A model generated the notes under the pieces. The model saw only the letters and a list, made by a program, of their open reading frames with translations. It did no database searches and was not told where the DNA came from. Positions 22,121 through 32,822 of a DNA stretch of 64,000 nucleotides are shown here, in pieces. A program made the position numbers and the translations under genes. Location of the stretch: positions 16,635,553-16,699,552 of the forward strand of contig NC_059079.1 of NCBI RefSeq assembly GCF_020497125.1. The letters run 5' to 3'. Each line of letters begins with the position of its first letter. Within the stretch, counting starts at the first letter, position 1. The stretch is from Mauremys mutica (Eukaryota > Chordata > Testudines > Geoemydidae).

Positions 22121-22247
22121 AGGTGTGTAGTGAGGCGGCCTGGCTCCCGGGGGCCCCTGAGAGAGAGGAACCGGAACAACTCCCTCAGTGGGCGGAGCCA
22201 CTGCCACCTGTTCCCGCCCCCCGGAAGTCAAGGGGCGGGACAGGAAG

Positions 22248-22255
22248 TATAAAAG
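22248..22255 (+). promoter_or_regulatory. TATA box of the LTR-like element
   Basis: TATAAAAG stands about 120 bp after the left end, preceded by GC boxes (ggggcggg at about 22,232-22,239). This is the usual layout of an LTR promoter and supports + orientation. Confidence 0.7.
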
Positions 22256-22333
22256 CCCGGCCTCAGCACTCAGTTGGAGCCCAGCGGCCGGAGAGGACGG
22301 ACTCTCCTGATCGGGCTCCCGCTGGACCCGTCC

Positions 22334-22490
22334 TGACGTGGACGGGCCGAGCCTGCCCCGAGCCCGGTACCCTGACGTGGACGGGCCGAGCCTGCCCCGA
22401 GCCCGGTACCCTGACGTAGACGGGCCGAGCCTGCCCCGAGCCAGGTATCCCGAGGTGGACTGGCCGAGCCGGCCCCGAGCCCGGTACCCC
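22334..22490 (+). repeat. 39-bp minisatellite, four units
   Basis: The unit starts at tgacgtggacgggccgagcc and repeats at 22,334, 22,373, 22,412 and 22,451. The 39-bp unit equals 13 codons, so the frame ([13 protein letters not shown] per unit) stays open through all copies. The last unit is the most diverged. Confidence 0.9.
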
Positions 22491-22718
22491 GAGGAGCGGC
22501 CCGAGCGTCGCCCTGACCCGCGTCCGGAGGAGCAGCCCGACCTAGACCGTCTTCAGCCCGCCGAGGAGCCTATGGTATGGGACCCCGCTGCCGAGCCCAG
22601 CGGGAAGCAGGTATCCGAGGAGGGGGAGATGGAGTGTAGCCCGGGGGTAGCCGACCCCTGTCCGGCTGAGGGCACTGACGTGCCCATGTCAGTGTGTTGC
22701 GGCCAGGATCCCCACTGA
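22338..22718 (+). CDS. Repeat-containing proline/arginine-rich ORF in the LTR-like element, doubtful
   Basis: This 126-codon frame follows the TATA box and reads through the four 13-residue repeats, then an acidic tail ([20 protein letters not shown], later [10 protein letters not shown]). It matches no family I know. Turtle LTR elements can have a short leader ORF, but a repeat with a multiple-of-three unit keeps any frame open by itself. Translation is therefore unproven. Confidence 0.25.
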   Translation: MDGPSLPRARYPDVDGPSLPRARYPDVDGPSLPRARYPEVDWPSRPRARYPEERPERRPDPRPEEQPDLDRLQPAEEPMVWDPAAEPSGKQVSEEGEMECSPGVADPCPAEGTDVPMSVCCGQDPH

Positions 22719-22883
22719 CTACAGCGGATCCACGCCGCTGTTAGGGCCCTGGGCTGGGACACAGTGGAGTGGGTGGGCCTGTGTCCCCCCTGCCACCCCA
22801 CTCACGGGTGGCAGACTCCCCCTCCTACCAGCGTTCCGGCCGAGCAGCCTGCACTTACCTGGGCTTCCGGAACTGTTGTTGTA

Positions 22884-23776
22884 GCTCAGCTCCTGCTACA
22901 GGATCTGAGCCCTGGGACTGTTATTACTGGTCAGCTCCTGCCATGAGGACCTGAGCCTGGAACTCTTGGTTATTGCCCCGCCCTGACTAAAGGGCCTGGG
23001 CTTCCTGAACTATTATTACTGCTCAGCTCCTGCTAAAAGGACCTGAGCCTTGAACTATTGTTTCTTGCTCCGCCCTGATTGAGGGCCTGGGCTTCCTGAG
23101 ACTGATGCCGCTGCTCAGCTCCTGAAGGAAGGACCTGAGCCCTGAGACTGGTGCTACTGCTCAGTTCCTGAGGCAAGGACCTGAGCCCTGAACTGGTATT
23201 ACTGCTCAGCCCCTGCTAAAAGGACCTGAGCCTTGAACTATTGTTTCTTGCCCCGCCCTGATTGAGGGCCTGGGCTTCCTGAGACTGATGCCGCTGCTCA
23301 GCTCCTGAAGGAAGGACCTGAGCCCTGAGACTGGTGCTACTGCTCAGTTCCTGAGGCAAGAACTTGAGCCCTGAACTATTATTACGGCTCAGCTCCGGCT
23401 GTCAGGAGCTGAGCCTAGGACTGCTGTTGCTGCCCTGCCCTGATTGAGGGCCTGGGCTTAGCTCATTAACTTTGTGGTGCTCAGCCTGCTGGAAGGACCT
23501 GAGCCTCTTGGACCCTGGTGTGGTGCCCAGCCCTGAGCTAGGACTTGGGCTAGCTGACTTGGTGACTGCTCAGCTCTGGCTGCGAGGACCGGAGCTGAGA
23601 GCCGGTTTGACGCCCCGCCCTGACTGAGGGCCGGGGTTTATTGACTCTGTTACTGCTCAGCCTGCAGGAAGGATCTGAGCCTGGAACTAGCGTTTGCTGC
23701 CCCTCCCTGCCTGAGGGCCGGGCCCATTGCAGTGACCGTGTGCCTTCTGTTTCAGCCCCTGCCTGAGGGGCGGGCC
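22884..23776 (+). repeat. Array of about 20 tandem stem-loops
   Basis: Roughly every 45 bp the sequence forms a short hairpin. Class A has the stem GCTCAG...CTGAGC (for example 22,884-22,910, 23,113-23,140, 23,203-23,230). Class B has the stem GCCCCGCCCT...AGGGC.TGGGC (for example about 22,974, 23,070, 23,250, 23,430, 23,612). The hairpin at 23,387-23,414 has a perfect 10-bp stem with an 8-nt loop. Spacers of about 18 bp read like ctgaactattattact. The stems change but keep pairing, as with GCCCA/TGGGC at about 23,525. No known RNA family is recognised. Confidence 0.75.
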
Positions 23777-23884
23777 CCTGAGACCTTCAGAACCCGAAGA
23801 CTGATCCAGGCCGTGTAGTGAGGCGGCCTGGCTCCCGGGGGCCCCTGAGAGGGCACGGCCCCCGTACCGGACTATTACATGGTG

Positions 23885-26690
23885 CCACTAGATGGTACTC
23901 AGGAATATACAGCATAGCTCCTGGGTTGTGTAGGTTTTAATTTGATCCCATTTCTACTTCATGAATTCAGATGTTGCTTGGTCAGATGTTGTTCCATAAT
24001 GCTGGATTATTGGCAGAGACAGGAAAGTAATTTACCTGAAATGTGACAAGCAGCCATGAAATAGGGCACCTGGCTTTTCATTTGAATTCTAGCACGTTAT
24101 GGAAAACTACACGTCTTGTCAGAGCAGGGAATCTCAGGGGCCACGCGTTACGTTGAATTGAACTTTGAGTCCTAATTATGAAAGAAAACATGCATGCAGT
24201 CAGTGAGAGAGAGCGCAAACACAACACTCTAAGACCACTTACATAACATGATACTTTCTCCAGTGTTATATGTAGGCTTCAGAGGCAACCCAAGGAAAAA
24301 CATTCACTTGGCTCCAACGGCGGACCCATTTTATATCTGGCATAGATTTCTCAGTGTACAGAACCGTGTACACATACAGTGTTACAATCTTATGCATTTA
24401 TCTACCTATTATGTGTGTAATTATATCTATATAACTTTCTTATGTGTAACAGATACATATGCAATTATAGGAAGTTCACATAGCACATCCAGCTGTGTTT
24501 CTGAGGCTACCCCCATGAGTTACCTGGAGCTGTAGATTTCAGTCTTAAAAACAAAAAACTCTGTGGTACAGAAGGGGCACATTTCAGAATCTCAGATTGT
24601 TACTGAAATACTCATCCAAAGTAGCCAGGCCTCCGTTCTGAAGTTTGCTTTTCTGAAACTAAAACAAAAAGGACAATCCTGGAGAGCTGGCAAACCTAGG
24701 CCTGGGGTAACTTCTTTGACTTCATTAGGCCAAGTATGGCTGAAGCAAGCATTATCCTACAGTCTTATGCTCTTTGACATACCCCCCAGAGTCACTCTAC
24801 ACCCTCATTAGCAGTTCTGCACTTTTCCAGAGATGGGACAATGCCTCTATTGTTGCATCTTGCAGCCACGGCTCCTTTTGTTGAGGTCATGTCAAATCTC
24901 ATAGTTAACGACCCATCAATATCTCTGAGAAGAGAACTAGAGCATCCCCTCCCCCCCAAATCGGGCTTTTTTTAACGTCAGAGGTGACTGTATTTCAGTG
25001 TTGGGTGAATTGATTCTACATATAAATTCATTGAGGTGATATTAAAAGACTAAGGGATTGCACACTTTGTGGCTTGTGTAGACTGAATTTATTGCATATC
25101 CCTCCATTTCACCCCGTCCTCCACACTCCCTATGTGCCACCCTCCCATCCCCCTCTATTTCAGGGGCTCCCTGCAATTCCTCCTTCTGGGGTTCTATGTG
25201 TCTCATAGTCCCCCTTTTCCCACAGTTGGGTCCACAATTCTCTGACACATGCCAGCAGCTTCAATACCAGAGGGTCCCAGTCTCCCCTCACCCCCACAGC
25301 CAGGGATTCTGTGTTCATGTTTTCTTTACCATCCTCCCTACCATTATTCTTCTTTCTATCTGGAAAATAAGTCATTGATGGGTGTCATCAACCAGTTGTT
25401 TGATCTAAAGACAATTGCAGAAGCGCTTGAAACTGTGTCTGTACTAAAGAGCTGGCAGTGGCTTCCTGTGTCCTCTGTTTTCCCTCTTTTGATTTTCTAA
25501 TTTCCCCCAAATCAAGAGCGTTCTTCTGTCTGTTGATGCCTACAACATTTTCTGAAGTTTCAGAATTGATCAGATGCAGCGTTCAAAAGTTATCACATTA
25601 AATACATACAAACACAGAAATGCCATCAAATTGACTTTAAGGTCTTTACACAGATGGCCAATAAATAAATGGTTACAAAGTGCTTTGAGATCCAGGGAAT
25701 ATAAAAGTGGATGTACCAGTGTAAGCATCAAGTGTTAATATATCTCTGAATCTGAGGAGAACCCAAGCTGTTAGAAGTGGGGAAAGTCAGGTTCTTCTTC
25801 TGTTCTGGTCACTGGGAGTGTCTAAGGGGATTGGGCAGGATGTTTCATCCCCCTTCAATCTGCTTAGGAATGGTAGAATTTGCATGAAATGGGAGTTCCC
25901 AAAAGAGTGGAATCCTGAGGGTTCGCTGATTTTGCCAATATTTAAAGCCGGTACTGTTTTGAAGTTTATGTTCAATATTCTCATCTCGTGCCAATGGCTG
26001 TGGCCCCTTCTGATAGAAGGTATTTGATCAATCCTCAGAAGCCAAATTGATTTTGTAAATGTAAACAGTTCAGGGATACAAGAGCATTTTGCAACCGTTC
26101 CTGCTGTGAGGTCCCTATGTCTGGTTCTGAGATGGGGGTGGGGAGGTTAATGAAAGAGCATATTGTCTATGTACAATTCCCACAATGTCCACAAAATTCA
26201 CAAAATGCTTTTGACAATGCAGGAAACCTTATAGAGTTATATGCCAAATGCTGATATAACCCAGGGCTGACCGAAGATTTTAAATTGATCATTTTTCTAC
26301 AATGTATATAACTCAACAACAAGTAAAGGTTGCAGAGCTCTTTCCTGAAGGGGCTAATACTCTGTAATGGAGACTCCCTCCAGGACTCTACAAATCCCTC
26401 CCTCCTGGGAAGCTGTGCTTTTCAGCCACTGCATATGGTTATTTCTGGCTATGTCTATAGAGGTTTTTAGTTTCCTAGTGCAGCTATTTTCACAACATAT
26501 GGCTACAAATCTTATCACATCAGGAGTGGTTTAATCTCTCCCATCTGAGTGTTTCTGAATGGTATGTATGTATGCAAGTACTGCTCCTTAAACACTGCTT
26601 TTGTACTGCAAGGGAGCCAGGCTTAGGAGGCTTCTAGACACATCTCCATTATGTGCTTTGTTAAGCCTCAATATATATATTTAATGAGTG
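23885..26690. other. Intergenic DNA without recognised gene
   Basis: About 2.8 kb of mostly A+T-rich, non-repetitive-looking sequence. Open frames up to 95 codons have no motifs. A C/T-rich block at 25,090-25,330 is low complexity. Confidence 0.5.
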
Positions 26691-26694
26691 TAAC

Positions 26695-27378
26695 CCTTCT
26701 GCCAGGTGAAGCCAACAGCAACAAGGGCCAGGTTCAGTATCTAGGGGTTCCTTTTCAACAACACAACACAAAACCAGCTCAAGCCCCTACCCAGTGACCT
26801 GGAACAATTACACACCACTCTTGTGTGCCTCTAAGAGGCAATACTTCCCGTTTCGCAAGCCCAGGGTCTGAGTGTAGTAAAAACTTTTAATAAAAGGAGG
26901 GAATTAACTCAGCATTAATTTGGGAAAACACCACAACTAGGGCTCATAAACACAAACCATGAGCAAAAGACCCATCCCCAAGTAAGTTGGGCAATGTCCT
27001 TTTTCCTTCAGGGTCTTAAGTCCAGCAACCCAAAAGTCTCTTTATCGTGCCTGTCCCTTCTCTGTACCCCACTCACAATTGCTGTCCTTGACCATTGCAG
27101 CCCCAGAGTTCAGAGGTTCATCTGCAGATTTCACCTCCCATCCTGTGAGGGGGAGAAGGAGGCACCATACACGCTGCACTTTTCTGGCACTTGCTTGTTA
27201 CCCAACAGGGTGGCAATTGCCACGCCTCTGCAGGGCTCTGCTCTGGCCCTCTCCACCAGCTTCTCTGCTGGCCGCTTGCCACGCCTCTCCACCAGCCACC
27301 CTGCTAGCTGCTTGCCACACCACTCCACCAGCCGCCCTGCTAGCCGCCTGCCACACCTCTCCACCAGCTGCCCTGGGT
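26695..27378. mobile_element. LTR-like repeat with a 3' minisatellite
   Basis: It begins near TGTAACCCTTCTGCCAGG and includes an AATAAA at 26,889 and text (gggctcataaacacaaacca, cccaagtaagttgggcaatg) that I recognise as a common turtle LTR-type repeat. It ends in four imperfect copies of a roughly 38-bp unit (ctccaccagccgccctgcta, 27,250-27,378). No target duplication was found, so the borders and strand are approximate. Confidence 0.55.
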
Positions 27379-27444
27379 AGATATTAACAGGAAAATTTAA
27401 AGATAATTCAACCAGAATGTCCTATAATTTGCTTTGACCTTCTC

Positions 27445-27790
27445 TTTAGGAGCTGGAGGGACTAATTTATGAGGAAAGATTAAAAGAATTAAATATGTAT
27501 GGCTTGGTTAAAATAATGCTAAGGGGAATAGGATAATAATCTGCAAGTATTTGAAAGGGGAGGAATTATTTAGGACTGTCAGAGGGCTATAAATAATCAG
27601 ATGAAATTACATGTGGAAAATGTAAGATACATTTCAAGAAAAAGTCCCTTACATTGAGATCTATTAGACTGCAGAATAGATTAATCAAGGGATCATATGG
27701 AAGCCACATCGCTTGAGCGTGTTTAAAGCTAGACAGAGCATTGGGGGATAAACTGCAGGGAACAATCTTGTTTTAACAGGGTGCAGACTC
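27445..27790 (+). repeat. CR1-type LINE fragment
   Basis: The text 'tatgaggaaagattaaaaga', 'aaataatgctaaggggaata', 'gcaagtatttgaaaggg' and later 'ctattagactgcagaataga' has the order of the CR1 ORF2 C-terminus and 3' region. It is strongly diverged and has no usable frame. Confidence 0.6.
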
Positions 27791-27961
27791 CGTAAAATGG
27801 GTATTTTCTGTGTAACTTATTTGACTTGTTGATCACATTTGAGGGGCTGGAAATCTGGATAAACATGATTTTTCTTGTGATCATTTCTCCTAGGGGAGCT
27901 GAGATTACTGCACCTGATCCGGTTATTTATCTCAATTAACCAAATAAAACAATAAACCCTA

Positions 27962-28855
27962 TGATGGGGCACACTTGCCCTGCACTGGGGCGGTTACTGC
28001 GAGGGTTAACGCTACTCTCTGGGCTGAGGAGGCCATGCCCCCTCGGCCCTGCTGGGCATGCTCTGGCTGGAGACTAAGTATAAACGGGAGCAGCTCGGTG
28101 ACCGCTGAAGAGGGAGGATGGGACGCATGCTGCAAGCTCCAGCCCAGGAATCGCAGAAGCCAGGGACGCTGAGACTCTGGAGGATGCCCAAGGAGTGATG
28201 GAGCCACTGGGAGCCGCACAGACCGAGGAGCCCAGAGGCCTTGGAGATGCCAGGACCACTGCACTGGGGACAGGGTAGGCAGTAGCTCGGGGGGGGACTA
28301 GATATTGTGCTGAGTCAGCATGTTTTGGAGGATTGCCTGCTGACTGGTGGTGGGCATACTTGCCACTGACAGGGCCCTGAGCAGGGACCTGGTGGAGCAG
28401 GGAGGGTCCGGGTCCCCCTACCTGGCTGCTACCCACCCTGGGGTGGTGGCTCACTTCCCTAATAGGCCACACATCCCTATGGAAGGGGCAGTTATACTAA
28501 CCTTGGCGATTGGGCCACGCAGCCCTGAGAGAGGGCGGCCCTACTGACTCTGGCCATAGGCCACACCGCCTTGCTGAGCCAGGTGGCCACACTGACTCTG
28601 ACCACTAGGGTATACACTCCGGCCGAACTGGGTAGCCATACTGACTCAGGCCCTTTGGTCCAACAGCCCTGTGGGAAGGCCATCACCCTGACTCTGGCCA
28701 TCGGGCCACACAAACTTGAGAGAGAGTGGCCATATTGACTTTTACCACTAGGCCATGCTACCCAGGACAAGGGGTGGTTGTAAAGACGCAGCCGCAGGGA
28801 AGAAATTATCCTCACCCCGCCCCAAGAGGGGATGGAGCACACGTGCCCCACAACA
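27962..28855 (+). mobile_element. Second LTR-like element with hairpin array
   Basis: The ends TGATGGGGCAC and GTGCCCCACAACA are TG...CA with inverted GGGGCAC/GTGCCCC. A TATAAA box lies at 28,079-28,084, about 118 bp from the left end, the same spacing as in the element at 22,126. A tandem hairpin array fills 28,464-28,790. I find no target duplication, so the borders are approximate. No viral gene is present. Confidence 0.6.
28464..28790 (+). repeat. Array of about seven tandem stem-loops
   Basis: Units start at about 28,464, 28,513, 28,559, 28,608, 28,657, 28,704 and 28,751 (period 46-49 bp). The clearest stems are GGCCAC...GTGGCC at 28,559 and 28,704. Others are degraded but keep partial pairing (GCCCT...AGGGC in the 28,513 unit). 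Spacers read like actgactctggccac. The period and layout match those of the array at 22,884, although the stem sequence differs. Confidence 0.65.
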
Positions 28856-29089
28856 AACTCCCAAACATGTATACATACAATTGTATACACTTTTAGTCTA
28901 CGCAAAAGTACCCTGTACTATTTTCTCTCTCCTTTTCGTTTGTCACCCAACTACTGCATTTTATCTTAAGCTAAGGCCCTGAGCCTGCAAACATTTAACC
29001 ACAAAAGGGAAAGGCATTGGCCCTACTCACATGCTTAAGCTTAACTAAAGCTTAACTTTAAACACACAAGTGTTTGCAGGATTGGGATC

Positions 29090-29215
29090 TAAGGCTGTAA
29101 GCTCTTTGGGGAGGGACTGTTTTATTGTATGTCTGCAGAGTGCCTAGGACAATGTGGCCCTGACCTGATTGGCTCTAAGTGATGTTGTAATGTTGTAATA
29201 CAAATAATTAGTAGT
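29090..29215 (+). repeat. L2/MIR-like 3' tail repeat
   Basis: The text 'ctgtaagctctttggggagg', 'gggactgttttattgtatgt' and 'gagtgcctaggacaatgtgg' followed by 'aatacaaataatta' matches a very common amniote repeat tail related to L2/MIR 3' ends. Confidence 0.7.
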
Positions 29216-29219
29216 CTAA

Positions 29220-30440
29220 ATCAATCATAACATTTGGCAGTTTCACAGAAGTTGTCATATCAATAAATTTCTTCACCTCACTGTTACCTGCATAATCAGA
29301 GTAAGGATTTTTTATTCAGAGTAACAGATTCTGAATTCCCTATCGATAAATGCAAAGGTTACTCCTTCCTCATGTAGTTAACAAACCACTGGTTTTAGTT
29401 AATGTGGCTGTAAACCATCAGCCACACATCTTTCATTTTAACTTCTTAGCTTTTTAAAGATTTGATCAAAGCCCCAGAGTTGCTATTCATCAGTTCTGTG
29501 GAAGCAGGAAAGAGTCTGTGCTTCAGGTTAACAGCTTCTGCTTTTCTAGCGCTGTATCTTTTCCTTTGATGTGTCAAAACATCATGATGTTGATATAAAA
29601 CCTGGAAAACATTACAAACTTTTCACAGAAGATTAAAAAAAAAATCCTATGAAATCTATTGCAGACACTGCAACTGGCATGAAACATGCTCTTCTCTAAG
29701 ATATATGGCAGCAAATTAAGTGCTGATCTACAAAGGTGCTGGGGTGCCATCTCTCTCTTTGACTACAGTGGGAGTGCTAGGGACTCAGCATCCAAGATCA
29801 TAGGGTGATATCTCATGTGCAAGGATCCAGAATAAGGCCTATACACCACTTAAGTGGTGCACAGCCCTTTCAATGTCATACTGCTCACACTTTCAAGAGA
29901 CTGCAATAACCTCTTCTGTTATATTCTGAAGGGGTGGGGCATGCATTGCATCATCCCTGAAAACAGCTTTTCTTTATCTCTTTTCCAGGCGGAGGCAGAG
30001 ACAGGTTTGTTTTAGCCAAAACGATGACTTTAACTCCTCCTGAGATACTCCCTTGTGTAAATGGAGTGTCATGGAGTACTGTATCCATACCAAACACAAG
30101 CCCAGCCTGAGCAAAGGGACTCATTCCTTGGAAGTGTATTCCAGACTGTTACTGATTCAGGGTGCAAACACATGCAGAACTCTGTGCTGTTTCAATTATT
30201 ACTCCACGGTCCTGCTACCGCGGACTTGTTTCTCCACTGCCTTCCAGCTTCCACACAAGGGGATTCCTCAGTTGGCTGCTTACATTGGCAGCACAAAGCA
30301 GACTTAATGTGACCCAGATTACTGAACAACCAAGAAATGGTAATGCTTTCTCACCACCCACCTGGGCTGAATTTGATTTTACTTGTTGCTTTATATGAAG
30401 GGACCTACATGGGATTAAACGTGTGTATATTTTAACTGCT
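29220..30440. other. Intergenic DNA, nothing recognised
   Basis: No gene or named repeat is seen in this stretch. Confidence 0.5.
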
Positions 30441-30449
30441 ATGAATTTA

Positions 30450-30600
30450 GTGCCAGATTTTTCAATGTGAGCTAAATGCCTAAATCCCATTGAATGTCAA
30501 TGGGAGTTAGGCACTTTCGGCGTAAGAGTTTTTATAAATCCTACTAGGTGTTTGTCTGCATCTTTAGGCACCTAAATACCTTTGTAAATCTGGCCCTTGG
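30450..30600. mobile_element. Short palindromic MITE-like repeat
   Basis: The ends 'agtgccagatttttcaatgt' and 'cctttgtaaatctggccctt' are inverted relatives. The interior has inverted 'gcctaaatcccattgaatg' and 'caatgggagttaggc' arms. This is a common turtle repeat pattern; the superfamily is not certain. Confidence 0.55.
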
Positions 30601-30604
30601 TTCT

Positions 30605-31340
30605 TTAGTTTAAAGGGGTATATGTGCGCAGTGGTTCTCAGGCTCATGCAGAAATACAAACTTTACTCTCTTACTATAGTTATGTGTAAAGCAAATTTGT
30701 TCAACAGTTCTGTTATTACTTCTACAATATATAGTGCTAGAACCATAATTCAAGGAAACAAACTCCATTCAGGGATACTGAACTATAATATCAATTTACT
30801 CATATAACAAATTACATAAATCCAGAAATATTACAAAAAGCTTTTCAAACTTAAATTGATGTACCAACTCTATACAGTATAACAATCATTTTAAGGTAAT
30901 GCAAATAATAATTAATAATACTTGAGACAGATATGACAATGCCCTGGATAAATCTTGTAGGATTAAGATAAACATTACTGAATTAAGTTCAACGCCTTTG
31001 AGATCCATTATATTCAAAATGCAATTATGTGTTGTGAGATTGTATGTTACTTTGGGGATACTAATGTCATTCCTCTGGTTATCGGTCCTTTTTAGCCACC
31101 CCTCTGGAGAGGTTCAGACTAAATCCTCCAGGGATCAAGACACAAAGAAAGGATTTGGGGATAAATAGCCTGATTTTAAACAGGCTCACGGCCTTCTTCC
31201 TGATTCCCCCAAGCGGACAGGAGCTATGGTCTATGGTGGGCCCCAACCTTCGAGAAGGGTTAAAAGGACTTGGTCTACTGATATCCCATAAGACTGGGTG
31301 CTTGTTATGAACTGAAGCTATGAACTTGAACCCACAAGGA
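30605..31340. other. Intergenic DNA, partly repeat-derived
   Basis: Positions 31,080-31,340 (gggccccaaccttcgagaag, aacttgaacccacaaggaaa) look like an unnamed interspersed repeat cut by the adjacent DIRS insertion. The remainder shows nothing. Confidence 0.45.
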
Positions 31341-31689
31341 AACTCCTTGTTCATCTTCGAGAGCTTGTTCATGCCCACTCCACTCAGCTGTGTGCGCACA
31401 CACATGCATGGCAGCCGGAAGATTTTTTCCCATAGCAGCATCCACTGGGTCGGCCTGGGGACCCCCTGGAGTCCTGCCTTCATGGCACTCAATATAGAGC
31501 GCTGCTGACCCACCAGCTCCTCAGTTCCTTCTTACTGCCAGTGACGGTTAGCTGGAACGTCCCATAGGTCTTGCTTTAGCAAGCACCTCTATCTGTTTTG
31601 TTTGTTTATAGTTTTCCTGTGGTTAGTAGTAGTAGTAGTTTTATAGTTAGTTTAGAGTGTGTACTCGGAGCCATTGTATGCCGTGATCC

Positions 31690-32722
31690 CCGGGGTTCAA
31701 AAAGTGTGAGGTCTGCGCCAAGTGCATGCCAGAAAGTGACCCACACACCACACGTTTAAGATGCCTAGATGAGGGTCACCAAAAGGACCTTTGCAGAATC
31801 TGCTGTGAGTTTCACCCCAGAACTTTGAAAGAGAGGGAGAGCGGCTCAAAGTTCTGCTTATGGAGACAGCTGTTTGCTCCCATTCAGACCTGGGACCAGT
31901 GATCCCACACCCAGCACCTCCTCCTTGGTGCGGAGTGCCCCCGCACCGTCATCCCAGGAACCGGTGCCGAGAAAGGACTCAATGCAAGAGTCTCAGCACC
32001 ATCATGGCTCCTCTTGCGTCCATTCGGTGGGTAGGCACCGGTTGCAATTGCTGGTGCCTCAGAAGAAAAAGAAGCCGGAGAGTGATCATTCTCCCCCGGC
32101 CAAAATTAAAGAGCTGATGACTGTGAGAGCCCAGTTGGGCCACAGCACCACATCGCCTGTGAGGGTCGTGTTGACTCCTGCCCTGGAGGAGCAGTTGAGT
32201 CCAGGCCCACCCTGCTCGCTGGAACCTACGAATCAGCAGCTGAAACTCCCATCAACCCCGGAGATGTTTGAGGCAGCTCAGGACTTATTACGCCAAACAG
32301 GGCCATTCTCACCTCCAAGGAGGGATGAACCACTGGCACCGACAGCACTGGCCCGCCCCACAGTACAATCAAGAGGGAAGTCGGCCATGTTGTCCAGGTG
32401 CTCGCCTTTTCCACAGCACCCCCCGCCACCAGTAGTCCCAGAACCAGAGCCCAGTCAGTCCCTAGCTTCTGATGCTCGGCGCCTCGTAGCACAGCTCCTC
32501 TGTGGTCTTCTTTTTCTGAGACCTTGGAGTCAGAGTCCGACTCCTATTGCTTCAGCAGAAGTAGGAGCAGGAGATCCAGGTCGCTGTGGGAGAGACGAGC
32601 CTACCTGGCAACGTGGCTGCCACAGTGGTAGAACCCAACACAGTAGCTCTTCTGGACACCCTGGGCCTTCCATCAAAGCCAGGGACAGAGCCAGGAATCG
32701 TGCTCGGCATCAACATCTGTAG
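31690..32722 (+). pseudogene. DIRS gag-like ORF, decayed
   Basis: The first part (31,690-31,850) encodes a Cys/His cluster (CEVCAKC ... EGHQKDLCRIC) like that in the copy on the right of the window. The second part is an open frame of 282 codons (31,874-32,722) rich in Ser, Pro and Gln, with no enzymatic motif. Frames do not join, so it is not functional. The role of the protein in binding element RNA is inferred from its position and zinc-finger-like pattern. Confidence 0.6.
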
Positions 32723-32822
32723 CTTTGGCTACCTTCTTGCCACCTTCTGCCCCTCATGGACCTGCAGCTCCGGTGCAATCTGGTCAGCTGTTTCCTGAAA
32801 GGTCTCGACAGGCTATATCCAC

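Larger units (their letters stand above)
22126..23879 (+). mobile_element. LTR-like element with repeat-coded ORF and hairpin array
   Basis: The ends read TGTAGTGAGG and GGACTATTACA (TG...CA). The flanks aggtg (22,121-22,125) and tggtg (23,880-23,884) are a 5-bp duplication with one mismatch. A 38-40 bp segment starting TGTAGTGAGGCGGCCTGG occurs both at the left end and again at 23,814. A TATA box lies at 22,248. Inside are a 39-bp minisatellite (22,334-22,490) and a long array of stem-loops (22,884-23,776). No reverse transcriptase or integrase is present. It is best read as a solo LTR or a short non-autonomous LTR element. Confidence 0.7.

Noticed and set aside
22884..23776. CRISPR-like regular repeats
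   Set aside because: The repeats are imperfect, the spacers are themselves repeated, and the context is a vertebrate LTR-like element.
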